From positions 190,229-214,152 of the forward strand of contig MU631389.1 in assembly GCA_026770615.1 (NCBI GenBank): 23,924 nt of DNA, written 5' to 3'. The DNA is from Pavlovales sp. CCMP2436 (taxonomy: Eukaryota > Haptophyta > Pavlovophyceae > Pavlovales). This document shows positions 15,499 to 23,897 of the stretch, piece after piece. Below the pieces are notes generated by a model, which ran no database searches, had not been told where the DNA came from, and worked only from the letters and a program-made list of their open reading frames with translations. The stretch's first letter is position 1. The number at the start of each line of letters is the position of its first letter. The position numbers and the translations under genes are program-made.

Positions 15499-15988
15499 TT
15501 ACTGGATCGTGGGTTGAGATACTATGTGGGGGGCTGCGCCCCCGCCCGCCCTTCGTGGGGCTACCTCGGCACGCCCCCCCTTTGCTTCACATCGGGCCAA
15601 GGACTGCCGCGAGGCGCCCAGAGAGTTGAAGATGACGCCCGGCCGGAGACGCAGGTCGTCCACGAGCAACGCCGACTTCTCGAGCCGAGAGCGCTGGCCA
15701 TGGGGCCCTATGAAGAGGACGCGCACGCCGTCGAGCGCAGAGCGAATCGCCTCGACGCCGAAATCGGCTTGCGCGGGCAGGTTGATACGCGCGTGCGAGA
15801 AGACGACCGAGTGTCCGGAGAGCCGGCATCGATCGGTCTTCACGCCGAGAGAGACGACCTTGACGACCACAAAGTGCACGCGCGCCGTCGCGAGCACGAG
15901 CTTCTCGAGCGTCGACGGACGCGTCTCGAGCCCGAGATCCTCGAGCGTGCGCAGCCGCCCGTAGTCCGCGCCGGCGGCGATAGAGTTG
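15499..15988 (-). pseudogene. Helitron/Pif1-type N-terminal (DUF6570-like) fragment
   Basis: The minus strand from about 15988 reads SIAAGADYGRLRTLEDLGLE, PSTLEKLVLATARVHFVVVK, RLSGHSVVFSHA, then ALDGVRVLFIGPHGQRS and LLVDDLRLRPGVIFNSLGA, ending at a stop at 15499. The order L..LE..hh..ARVHF, GHSVVF, a V-x-V-L-F-I-G-P strand and a hydrophobic pair resembles the region upstream of the Rep-helicase in Helitron-like elements, annotated DUF6570. Neither a Rep nor a helicase motif is present. The first ~190 bp are duplicated in reverse at 16198-16390. The end carries repeat R1 (15521-15603). Confidence 0.45.
15521..15603 (+). repeat. GGGGGCTGCGCCCCC-type repeat, copy R1
   Basis: About 83 bp, with partner at 16398-16480 in the same direction: ACTATG, a GGGGGCTG.GCCCCC hairpin, GCCCGCCCTTCGTGG, CTCGGCACGCCCCCCC and TTGCTTCACATCGG.CCAAGGA. 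Each copy follows the end of one DUF6570-like arm. The hairpin resembles the one starting the repeat at 17520. Confidence 0.75.
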
Positions 15989-16004
15989 CTCGGCGCCGTC
16001 GCAT

Positions 16005-16196
16005 TTAGAGCGGGCTGTAGCGCGCGCCGCGTCTTGGGCGGGCCGCATGGGCGCGCGCGCCGCGTCTTGGGCGGACCGCAGGGGCGCGCGCCGCGCCGCC
16101 TCTCGCTGCCGCCGCCTCCTTCGCTTCCTTCCGAGCGAGCGCCTTGATCTTCGCCTGCTCCTCCCGAGCGCGCGACGCGGCCTCTGCCCGCTCCAT
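16005..16196 (-). pseudogene. Coiled-coil segment preceding the DUF6570-like frame
   Basis: ATG 16196 (minus) reads MERAEAASRAREEQAKIKAL, then ARKEAKEAAAARGG and an Arg/Pro-rich repeat part, to a stop at 16005. It lies just upstream of the minus-strand DUF6570-like frame and in a different frame, so both may once have formed one protein. A duplicated (CGTCTTGGGCGG) unit at about 16033 and 16066 may have broken the frame. Confidence 0.35.
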
Positions 16197-16197
16197 C

Positions 16198-16383
16198 GCC
16201 GCCGGCGCGGACTACGGGCGGCTGCGCACGCTCGAGGATCTCGGGCTCGAGACGCGTCCGTCGACGCTCGAGAAGCTCGTGCTCGCGACGGCGCACGTGC
16301 ACTTTGTGCTCGTCAAGGTCGTCTCTCTCGGCGTGAATACCGATCGATGCCGGCTCTCCGGACACTCGGTCGTCTTCTCGTAG
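16198..16383 (+). pseudogene. Second, plus-strand copy of the DUF6570-like start
   Basis: The plus frame reads IAAGADYGRLRTLEDLGLE through LATAHVHFVLVKVVSLGV and SGHSVVFS to a stop at 16381-16383. It is a truncated mirror copy of 15795-15985 and ends where repeat R2 begins 15 bp later. It has no start and cannot make the full domain. Confidence 0.45.
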
Positions 16384-16397
16384 CGCGTATACTGAGA

Positions 16398-16480
16398 ACT
16401 ATGCGGGGGGCTGTGCCCCCGCCCGCCCTTCGTGGCCCCTCCTCGGCACGCCCCCCCCTTGCTTCACATCGGTCCAAGGA
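16398..16480 (+). repeat. GGGGGCTGTGCCCCC-type repeat, copy R2
   Basis: Partner of 15521-15603 in the same orientation with a few substitutions (CTGTGCC for CTGCGCC, TGGCCCCT for TGGGGCTA). It follows the plus-strand DUF6570-like fragment. Confidence 0.75.
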
Positions 16481-17109
16481 AAGGACGCGCGGGCGGCCGC
16501 GAGGCGCTGCGGGCGGCGCTGCGGGCGGCGCTGCGGTCGATCGAGCTGCGGGCGAGGGTGCGGGCCGCGCGGGCCCAGGGTTGCGGGGCGAGGTGGCTGC
16601 AGGCTGCGCGGGTCGAAGCTGCCTCCACATTCGGGGTTGGAGGTGGTTCGGGAAAGTCGTCGGCGAAGAGGAATAAATTAATCAGCAATTTCAATCTCGG
16701 TGATTAATTTTGTCGGGGACAAGTCGGGGACAAGTCGAGGACTCCCTAACTGGGGATTTTAAGAATTGTTTATAGGGCCGCCGCCGCCGCCGCCGCGAAT
16801 TAAAGGCCTCTGGGCTTCTGTACCACAGAACAAGTTCTTAGGTTCACCAGGATAACCGAACCCTTCATAAGGCTTCCACAAGGAGCAGGAAATGACGCGC
16901 CTCATTTCCGCCGCAGCAGGTACCTTAACAGCTGCGCCTATGTATGCTGAAGGCCACCACTGAATTTCTTGCCCATTTTTTTTGTCCCCCCAATTTTTTT
17001 AACTACGACTTACTTAATAGAAAGACTGGCCAGGCAGTGGGTAGCGTGCTGTGCGAGGCATAATCCAAAGTCTAGACGCACTCGTCGCGCGAACAACTAG
17101 GCAGGTTGC
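16481..17109. other. Spacer with short repeats
   Basis: 16495-16660 is GC-rich with GCTGCGGGCGGC duplicates and only weak frames. ATTAATCA..TGATTAAT-type words lie at 16677-16709, a tandem GGGGACAAGTC at 16714-16736, and a GCCGCC run at 16780-16797. The rest has no recognisable gene; a C-run and T-runs lie near 16976-17000. Confidence 0.4.
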
Positions 17110-17500
17110 CTAGGCGTCCGCCCGCGAGCGCGTTTCCTGCCGGTGCTGGTATGCACCGTCAGCCCAGGCGTCGTCGGAGTCGTTCGCGTCGTCCGAGCTC
17201 GTGTTGTACGCGCCGTTGCCGACTCGCTCCATTCGTGCGCGCTCTATGATGACCTTGGCGTGGCCGCGCAGCACACACATGCCGATTTCTTGCCGCATCT
17301 TCCACATGAGGGTGTTGCGCGCCTGCTGCTGCGAGGGCGCCCCCAGAAGCCCCTGCAACTCGCGAGCACCCATGTCAGCGAGGTCGGTGACCAGCTTTGA
17401 CAGGCCCTCTGACCACTCGCCGAAGGCACCCACTACTTCGGCGATTTTTTGCCTTTTTTTTTTGCGATGGTGAAATTTTGGCCTTTTGAACTCATTGATT
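17110..17500 (-). CDS. 3' part of an unknown basic/helical protein
   Basis: The frame is open from about 17500 down to a stop at 17110-17112 and has no ATG at its head, so it is a terminal exon or a fragment. It reads FKRPKFHHRKKKRQKIAEVV (a likely nuclear-localisation stretch), GAFGEWSEGLSKLVTDLAD and MGARELQGLLGAPSQQQ. A helix RQEIGMCVLRGHAKVIIERA follows, and then an acidic tail with DDANDSDDAWADGA. The A10 run coding for Lys (17454-17463) is a possible indel site. The layout resembles the C-terminus of Myb/SANT-type accessory proteins of Harbinger-like transposons, but no signature proves it. The gene is cut at about 17520 by the repeat there. Confidence 0.45.
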
Positions 17501-17519
17501 TGATTGTTAGTTATTATCT

Positions 17520-17609
17520 GGGGGCTCTGCCCCCAGCCTGCGGCGCCATTCTTCTTTTGTGGGGCCGGGGGCAGGGGGTGATCGGCGATGGTGGCACCGT
17601 CCGATCGGG
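17520..17609 (+). repeat. GGGGCT-CCCCC dispersed repeat, copy 1
   Basis: Shared with 22410-22508: a GGGGCTC(T/C)GCCCCCAG hairpin, CCTGCGGCG, a T-rich gap, then the fully conserved GCCGGGGGCAGGGGGTGATC and GGCGATGGTGGCACCGTC. After GATCGGG the two copies diverge; here a GATTCCGATTCCGA run follows. The conserved core suggests one end of a dispersed element. Confidence 0.75.
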
Positions 17610-17897
17610 AGTGGGGCCGATTCCGATTCCGACCCGATCCCGATTCCGATAGTTAAGTACTACCGCCCCACTTGTTATGTGCTCACTTTTTAAGTTCGGA
17701 ATCGAATTTAATACATACACTGCATCCCTCTCCTACCGGCAGGCCCGCGTCCCTTGTACATTAACACACCACACAGACCACAGTTTACATAGCCACAAGA
17801 CAGCGCACCGAGCTCAGATTGAGACATTCAGTGATTCACTCCGCAAATCAAGTGCGCCGGGAGCGAGCGAGAGGTGCCGAGCGAGCACTGGCGCAGC
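17610..17897. other. Spacer, nothing recognised
   Basis: Begins with CCGATTCCGATTCCGACCCGATCCCGATTCCG, a short degenerate GATTCC array, then mixed sequence rich in CA-words. It includes the presumed 3' side of the minus-strand fragment ending at 17898. Confidence 0.4.
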
Positions 17898-18105
17898 TCA
17901 CTGCACGACGCTGGCGCGGACCACCGGCTGGCCCGTCGCGACGTCGACGATCACCGCCTCGGGGATTGCGTCCGCCATGTGGTTGCCGGCCGCGTACTCG
18001 TTGCCGCTGCCCGCGAAGTACGTGTCGGGCGCGTAGCCGCCGCCGCCGCCGCCGAACGGGGCGGCATGGAGGAGGTGCGCAAACTCGAGCGCCCCGTCGT
18101 TTGGG
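17898..18105 (-). pseudogene. C-terminal fragment of an unknown minus-strand gene
   Basis: The minus strand from about 18105 to TGA 17900-17898 reads DGALEFAHLLHAAPFGGG, YAPDTYFAGSGNEYAAGNH and MADAIPEAVIVDVATGQPVV-RASVVQ. Strong GC3 bias and even composition, like the host exons, argue that it is or was coding. It stops abruptly at its 5' side at a GGGGGGGCTCGG repeat array, and 110 bp further the plus-strand membrane-protein gene begins. The remainder of this gene is therefore missing or far away. I do not recognise the family. Confidence 0.4.
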
Positions 18106-18194
18106 GGGGCTCGGTGTGGGCCAAAATCGAATTTTGGGGGGGCTCGGTGTGGGCGGTGTGGGGGGGGGCTCGGTGTGAGCCAAATTCGAATTTG
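18102..18194 (+). repeat. G-rich direct repeats with palindromes upstream of the large gene
   Basis: Three units of GGGGGGGCTCGGTGTG, two followed by GGCCAAAATCGAATTTT- or AGCCAAATTCGAATTTG-type sequence. CAAATTCGAATTTG at 18181-18194 is a perfect 14-bp palindrome, 24 bp before the ATG at 18219. The array may be a repeat insertion, or may bind a regulator. Confidence 0.65.
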
Positions 18195-18218
18195 TAACCG
18201 TCAGCTTTGGGCCAAAAT

Positions 18219-21200
18219 ATGGCGTTCCGGCTCAAAGTTTGGCTGGTCGCGCTCTGGGCACACGCACTGGGCCGGCTCCACGCACTGCCGCTGGACGTGA
18301 GTGAACGTCCAACGGCGACCCTGGAGCTCCACACGCTGGCAAAGGTCGAGCAGCCGGTGCTCGAGTACGTTTTCGCACAGGGCGACTGCGAGCACGGCGC
18401 GTTCGCCGACACGCGCGCCGGCGCGCAGCTCGACTGCGCCGGCGGGAGCTGTCGCTGCCCGCAGCACGTGGGCGTCAACCTGACGGCGTCTGCGACCGGC
18501 GGGCCCGCGCTCACGTCCGTCGGCGCGGGCGAGCGGCTGACGGAGCGCCTGAGGGCCTCCGCGCGCGGCTTCACGCTCGAGCTGTGGCTCCGGCCTGCCG
18601 AAGGCGGCGGAGGGGCTCGCGGCTCGGCCGGCGCGGGGGCGATTTCGCTCGTCGCGCTCGAGCCGAGCGGCTACGGCACGGCGGCGCTGGTGGACGGCGC
18701 GTGCGGCGCGGAGGGGAGCAACTTCCGCCTCACGCAGCGAGACGGAGCTGCTGCTCGAGGTGGCGCACGCGTACGAGACGGCGCACGGCTCGCTCGCGTG
18801 CTACCGAGTGGCCGCACGCGCCGCCGGCCACCCGCTCGCCGGCCATGCGCCCGCATCCGCCACCTCGGCCGAGCTGCTCGCGGACCCGAGAAGTCTCTAC
18901 CACGTCGCCATAGTCGCCCCGCTTGGCGAGCAGGCGCGGCTGTACGTGACGCGCGCGCAGCCCGGCAGCCGGCCAGACGATAGAGCCACGCACGAGCTGC
19001 CGCTCTGGCTGGTGGACTACGCACTGCCGGTACCCTTCGTCATCCGCCCCGACTTCACGCGCTGGCAGGCGGGGCAGCGCCTCGCGCTCGGCGAAATATT
19101 TCACGGCGAGAATCCGGGCGCGCAGCTGCTCTATCTATCCTGGTTTGCCTCGCCGCTGAGCGCCGAGGACGTCGGCTTGCGCGCGCGCAAGCCGCTGCCT
19201 CGCTCGGCGCCGGCGGTGGCGGGCGCGGAGTGGGGGGTGGCGGAGGATGTGCCCGCCGAGCTGGAGTTAATGCCCCTGGTGCGAGTACCTAACTTCAACG
19301 ATAGCTACTTCTCTAACGGCGCAGTCGAAGAGGGCGAGGGGCTGCGGCTGCTGATCACATCACTGCCGGAGCGGGGCACGCTGTGGGACGCGGGCGCCGC
19401 GGCCGCCGCTCGCGCCGCGGAGGGCGGCGGGGCTGCGGAGAGCAGAAGAATAGAGGAGAGCGGCGCAGTCAGGCCTCGGCCGCTGGTCGCCGCAGACCTG
19501 CCGTACACCCTCGCCCGGGCGGCACGTGTCGGCTTCCTGGGGGCGCGAGCACAGCGCCGGCGCCTCCCTCTACGCACAGTTCGGAATCGCGGCAGTCGAC
19601 CAGTCTGGCGCGCGATCGCCGCGCGACGGCCTCGTGCGCCTACGCGTTGCGGCAGTGAACGACCCACCCGTCGCGGCGGACGTGGCGATAGACGTCAGCA
19701 CAGACGCGCCCATGGCGCTGCGCTTCGAGGGGACGGACGTGGACGGCAGCGCGGGCGAGCTGCGCGCCGAGCTGTTGGGCCTGCCGCGCTACGGCCGGCT
19801 GCGGCTCAGGCTCGCGCCCGCCTCTGCTTCCGATGGCTCCGGGCCCGGCCCGCTTCTACCGGAGCGTCTGCCGGACGGCGCCGTCTTGACGGAGGCCGAC
19901 CTGCGCGCCGGCCGCGTGCCGCCGCTCGCAGTCTGCGGCGCGCTCGTCGGCGCGAACGGCGCGTGCGCGCGCGGCGGCGGCGGCAGGGGCGCGGGTGCTG
20001 CGCGGGAGTCCGGAAGAGAGTCTGGGAGAGAGTCTGGGAGAGAGTCGGGGAGAGAGTCGGAGGGTGGCTGCCCGGAGTGCGCGTGCGTCGAGTATGTGTT
20101 CGAGCCGTCCGCCGGGTGCCCGGGCGTGCCGGACGGCCGCGCGACGCTCTGCGAAGACTCGGTGCCCTTTTCAGTCCGCGACGCGCTGGGCGGCCGCTCG
20201 GCGCTGCCCGCCACGGTCGGCCTGGTGGTGCTCAGCCCGCTGCGGGCGCTGGGCGGCTTGAGCGAGCTGGCAGAGGGCGGGAGAGCGAACCTCGTGCTGG
20301 CGGCGCAAGCTCGGGCGCCGGCCGGTGCGACTGTCGAGATCAAGATCGTGCGAGCGCCCGAGCGCGGCGTCTTGCTGCGCGCGCAGGCTGCGGTGGGCGC
20401 GCACCTCGCAGCCCCCGCAGCCGCCGCAGCTGCCATAGCGCTGCGGGCCGGCGACCGCCTGGCGCTGGGCGGGGCTCTTCTCTACCTGGCGCCCGCGCGC
20501 TTCTTCAACCGCCCCGCCACGGACCCGCTCGGCAGGCCACTCGCGCCAGGCGGGGCGCCCACGCGAGCTCCGGGTGCGGGCAGCGGGGGCAGCGAGGAGG
20601 GCGAGTGCATCGAGTACCGGGTGCTGCTCCATGACCCACCCCAGCCGATCGGCACCGCCACCGCCGCCGCGGCGCGCTCGGCGGTGGGCCGGCACGCCCT
20701 CCTCGTCGTCAACAGACCCGACGCACCCACCCTCGTCACGCCGGGTGGCACGACGCTGCGCGCGCGCGCGCTCGCGCCGACGCGGCTGCCGCTGCTCGAG
20801 CTCAAGTCGGGAGACGGAGACGCGGCGCTCGTGCGCGTGCGCGCGCGCTGCGAGCGCGGGTTCGTCTCGCTCGCGCCGAGCGCGCTGGGCGAGGGCTCTC
20901 TGCGCTTCGAGCTGGGCGACGGCTGCAGCGACGCCGCGCTCGCCTTCACCGCCGTGCCGTCCGCGGCGGCCGCCTTGCTGGCCGGGGCGGAGTACACGAG
21001 CGCCATCGCGGGGCCCGACGTCTGCACGTTCGAGGTCAGCGCGCTGCGTACGGCCGCCGGCGCACAGCAGCGCGGAGGGGCACGCGAGGCTGCCGCCCTC
21101 TCCCCCGCCGCGTCACAGGTGGAGCTCCGCGTGATGGTTGCGCCACCTGCTCGCGTGGGCGGCGCGGCAGCGATGGCGGGCGAGCGGGTGCGCGCGCAGG

Positions 21201-22042
21201 CGGTCGCGGCTCTGCCGCTGCTGGTGCGCGGCGCGTTGTGCCTCGGGCTGGCGCTGTGCGTGCTGCGCTGCGCGCGCCGCTACACCGGGCGCGTTGGCGC
21301 GCGGAAGCAGCGCGGGGGCGGGCGCGCGGGCGGAGCATCTGGCGGCGATGCTGGCGGCGATGCCGGCGGCGGGGGCAGCGACGACCGGCGCGGGCCCGCG
21401 GGCGACGGGGACGAGACGGACGTGCAGGCGGCGCGTGGCGCTGCGGAGGAGAGCGCACGGCCTCGCGGGCTCTTGGCCGATCTACACACTGCGGAGCGGA
21501 GCGACAGCGGCGCCTCGAAGCCGCAGTTGCAGCCACTGTTTGATCTGGCGACGCCCGCGCTCAGTCGCGCGCGCCGCGCGCGCGCCTACGCGCGGCTGCA
21601 CGAGAGCGACGGTGCAGGCAGCCCGACGCGACTAGAGCGAGGTTACGGCGCCGGCGACGACGGGCGCGACGGCGGGGTGCTCGGTCCGCCGGCAGTTGAC
21701 GAGCGAGTGGCCGTGAGCGTGCCGCCGCTGCCAATGTGGCAGGTGCACTCGCACGCGAGGGCCGCCGCGGCCGCCAGGGTGCCCGGGCGTACGCAGGCGG
21801 AGGGCGTGGGCACAGGCTCCGCGCGCAGCTCGGACAGCTGCTCCGCGGGGCAGGCGCGCAGTGGCGTCTCGAGCGAGCGCGCGGCGAGCGAGCTGTCGAC
21901 GGAGCGCGCGAGCGAGCGTGCCGTTGAACGGATGGAGCGGAGACTCGGAAGCGATCGTCGGTCCAAGGCGCGCGCGGTCGAGGCGTACTCCTCGCGCTCG
22001 TCGACGGACGAGCAGCGCAGGGGGGCGCTGGCGCGGAGCTGA
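18219..22042 (+). CDS. Large single-pass membrane protein with LamG-like and cadherin/CSPG-like repeats; two frameshifts
   Basis: ATG 18219 starts a signal peptide (AFRLKVWLVALWAHALGRLHA). About residues 115-235 look LamG/concanavalin-like (ARGFTLELWLRP, SLYHVAIVAPLGEQARLYVT). Four beta-rich repeats follow, with LLITSLPERGTLWD, LVRLRVAAVNDPPVA (the VNDPP mark of cadherin-like/tandem repeats), VPFSVRDALG and CIEYRVLLHD. An ESGR tandem repeat (20006-20058) lies in one linker. The membrane helix is AALPLLVRGALCLGLALCVL (about 21210), then CARRY and a Ser/Arg/Glu-rich tail to TGA 22040-22042. Coherent sequence runs in three frames: one extra base near 18738 (after LTQ, before ETELLLEV) and one in a G5 run at 19539-19543. 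Together that is about 1273 residues. It could be sequencing error, a young pseudogene or frameshifting. Probable cell-surface adhesion or recognition role; the ligand is unknown. Confidence 0.75.
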
Positions 22043-22409
22043 ACGTGTCATCATAGCCAGCCTCTGTCAGATATATATACGTATTGAGCTACGGGCCACC
22101 GCCACTATTATTTGAGCTCAATTTCTAACTGTGACTGTTGCTAGTGCTGTTGGCGTTATATATAATAAGGCGCCCCGAAAAGTGTCCCACCATGAGACCC
22201 ATCGCCTCGCGAGCTCTATTATATTATTGGGCACACACCTGTAATATATCCAGACCCGCACCTCCCGAAGTCATATATTAATTATAGAGTTTGCGTGGCC
22301 CAGCACCGCCAACACGAGGGCGGAGGCGCATAGGCGAGAAGCACCCATCGCTGACTGTAACCAATTTTTGAAGTGGGATATTAATTGATTGTACTATATT
22401 TAATAACTT
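22043..22409. other. 3' flank of the large gene and spacer
   Basis: AT-rich with several TATATA runs (22070-22079, 22158-22167, 22271-22276). No gene or matching repeat is seen. The 3' UTR of the large gene presumably ends here. Confidence 0.4.
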
Positions 22410-22508
22410 GGGGCTCCGCCCCCAGACCCCCGCGCCTGCGGCGGGCTTTCTTTTTTTGTGTTGCCGGGGGCAGGGGGTGATCGGCGATGGTGGCACCGTC
22501 AGATCGGG
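22410..22508 (+). repeat. GGGGCT-CCCCC dispersed repeat, copy 2
   Basis: Second copy of the repeat at 17520-17609 in the same orientation, with the same 38-bp conserved core (GGGGGCAGGGGGTGATCGGC...GCACCGTC). The two copies bracket the large membrane-protein gene, 4.8 kb apart. Both are preceded by AT-rich TTATTA-like words. Confidence 0.75.
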
Positions 22509-22618
22509 TGTGTATGCCCGATTTCGAACGATAATTAGATATTTTAGGACACTCTACTCGTCGGCTACAGCGTGCCGAATACCCCCTGTTAAATAGTCGA
22601 ATTCGACTTTATTTAATA

Positions 22619-22793
22619 AAGGGGGTCGCGCCTCGCGGGCAATATAAGAAGGGCGAATTTGAGGTTGAGGCTCAGCGTTTCTTAGCAAATTACATAGTTA
22701 CAAATAATTTGCTTAAACTACTATTGAAGGGCACAAAAAACAAAGCTCAAGTTCTTAACGTTATTACGGCTTTTTATTGCCCGCGACCCCCTG
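22619..22793 (-). mobile_element. CAGGGG MITE, fourth and most diverged copy
   Basis: Flanked by TA at 22617-22618 and 22794-22795. The left end AAGGGGGTCGCG...CGGGCAATA has a substitution and a small insertion; the right end TTATTGCCCGCGACCCCCTG is closer to the family. Internal GAGGTTGAGGCTCAGCGTTTC and TTAGCAAATTACAT match the copy at 10121-10286 in the same orientation. It interrupts the minus-strand helical fragment to its right. Confidence 0.8.
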
Positions 22794-22795
22794 TA

Positions 22796-22992
22796 GGTCA
22801 ACGCAGTCCGCCACGGATTCGAGAAAGCGGGTGGCCGCCTGCCCGCCGGACTGCTGAAGCAGTACGCTCGGTCTGTGCAATGCCAGCAGCGCCTGGCGCC
22901 TCGCGATCTCATCGGACGTCACGTTGCGCAGCATCTCGAGCAGGGTCGCAGGGCGCTTGATGAATCGCAAGGAGCTCCCCTTGACAACAACT
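22796..22992 (-). pseudogene. Helical protein fragment cut by a MITE
   Basis: The minus strand, open from a TGA near 22995, reads SLRFIKRPATLLEMLRNVT, SDEIARRQALLALHRPSVL and ATRFLESVADCV, ending at the MITE's TA at 22795. Strong heptad-like hydrophobic spacing and high GC3 suggest true coding origin. A possible splice acceptor, TTGTCAAG, lies at its head. The style resembles the fragments at 14877 and 17110. The family is unknown. Confidence 0.4.
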
Positions 22993-23727
22993 CAATGCGT
23001 TAAATTGTATGAATATAGATTAATCAGAATAATCTGGAATAATCATACTGTATGGACTAATAAGATGTATATTGTACAGTATGCTACATTTTATTCATAT
23101 TATTAGTATTTCTCGTATTAGAGATATGTAATTCATAGACAGTTCACATCGTCACTGTACTCATTATAATATAAAAACAACCAAGCTTATTGTACAGCTT
23201 CCATGCGGGTGTGTGCCAGGCGTGCTGCAAATCGAGACGAGGGAGAGATGAGGTCGGCCAGCGCGCCAGTCGAGTGTCGTCGATTGTCGGCGCGCGCATT
23301 GCCTGATTTTCAGTGGAGGACCACGGGATCCGTGTGCTTGGAAAGGGTCCATTGATCCGAGTGTTTCTCAACGCTCGGGTCCGGGGAGACTCATCCGGGG
23401 GTGGACTTCTAACTAGAAAAGTGCACAACCGTTCTCCCACTGGACCGCGCCGTTGGCGGCCGCGCGCCCCGCCTTCTCCCGGCCTCGCCACGAGCGTGAG
23501 CGCGGCGGCGATCGGGACGCTAAGGCGGAAGCTAGCCATGTCAAAACAGAAAATAAAGAAAGAAGAAGAAGAAATGGGTTTGCTTCACAAGCCCGACCGG
23601 CGAGGTCTGCTACTGAAAAATGTTTCGAAAAGATGCCTGCGCTAGCCTGCATGTCTTCAGTTGTTATGTTATGTTATGGTGCCTCTTCTACCGCCGGCTG
23701 CGCACTTTGTGCGTCCAGGAGGCCTCG
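22993..23727. other. Spacer, coding status unclear on the right
   Basis: 22980-23190 is strongly AT-rich and empty. 23200-23650 is GC-rich and open on both strands. A minus frame 23539-23144 starts MASFRLSVPIAAALTLVARP, like a signal peptide, and a plus frame ends KQKIKKEEEEMGLLHKPDRR at 23643. They overlap, neither shows a domain, and I cannot choose between them. Confidence 0.25.
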
Positions 23728-23806
23728 GGTGTCAGCGTCTGGACGTCACTCTGTTGAGCCTCAGCGTTACCTTGCGGTGATACTGATGCGCCGACAGAGC
23801 TCTGAG
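23728..23806 (+). repeat. Dispersed direct repeat, copy 2
   Basis: Partner of 5367-5447 (GTCAGCGTC..ACGTCACTCTGTTGAGCC). After CTGAGC the two regions diverge. A TGTTATGTTATG run lies about 60 bp to its left. Confidence 0.5.
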
Positions 23807-23897
23807 CAGGTGATTGGCGGTCAAGCTTGTTTGAAGTACTTCAGTTGATGCTATTATTCCAGTTTACCACCTCCTTCCGTAGGTTAGTTACTGGGGA

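Larger units (their letters stand above)
15795..16390. repeat. Inverted duplication, arms of about 190 bp
   Basis: 15795-15985 and 16198-16390 are near-identical in opposite directions and both encode the DUF6570-like start (ADYGRLRTLEDLGLE to GHSVVFS). The few differences are mostly conservative (ARVHFVVVK against AHVHFVLVK). The spacer of about 210 bp contains a coiled-coil frame. The whole forms a large potential hairpin. Confidence 0.85.

Noticed and set aside
16634..16660. GVGGGSGKSS, like a Walker A ATP-binding loop
   Set aside because: The spacing lacks the required G/A four residues before GKS, and no following ATPase sequence exists; the frame ends soon after.
19789..21536. Several long minus-strand frames inside the large gene
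   Set aside because: They are shadows of a GC-rich plus-strand gene with strong third-position GC; they contain no domain and overlap the coherent protein.
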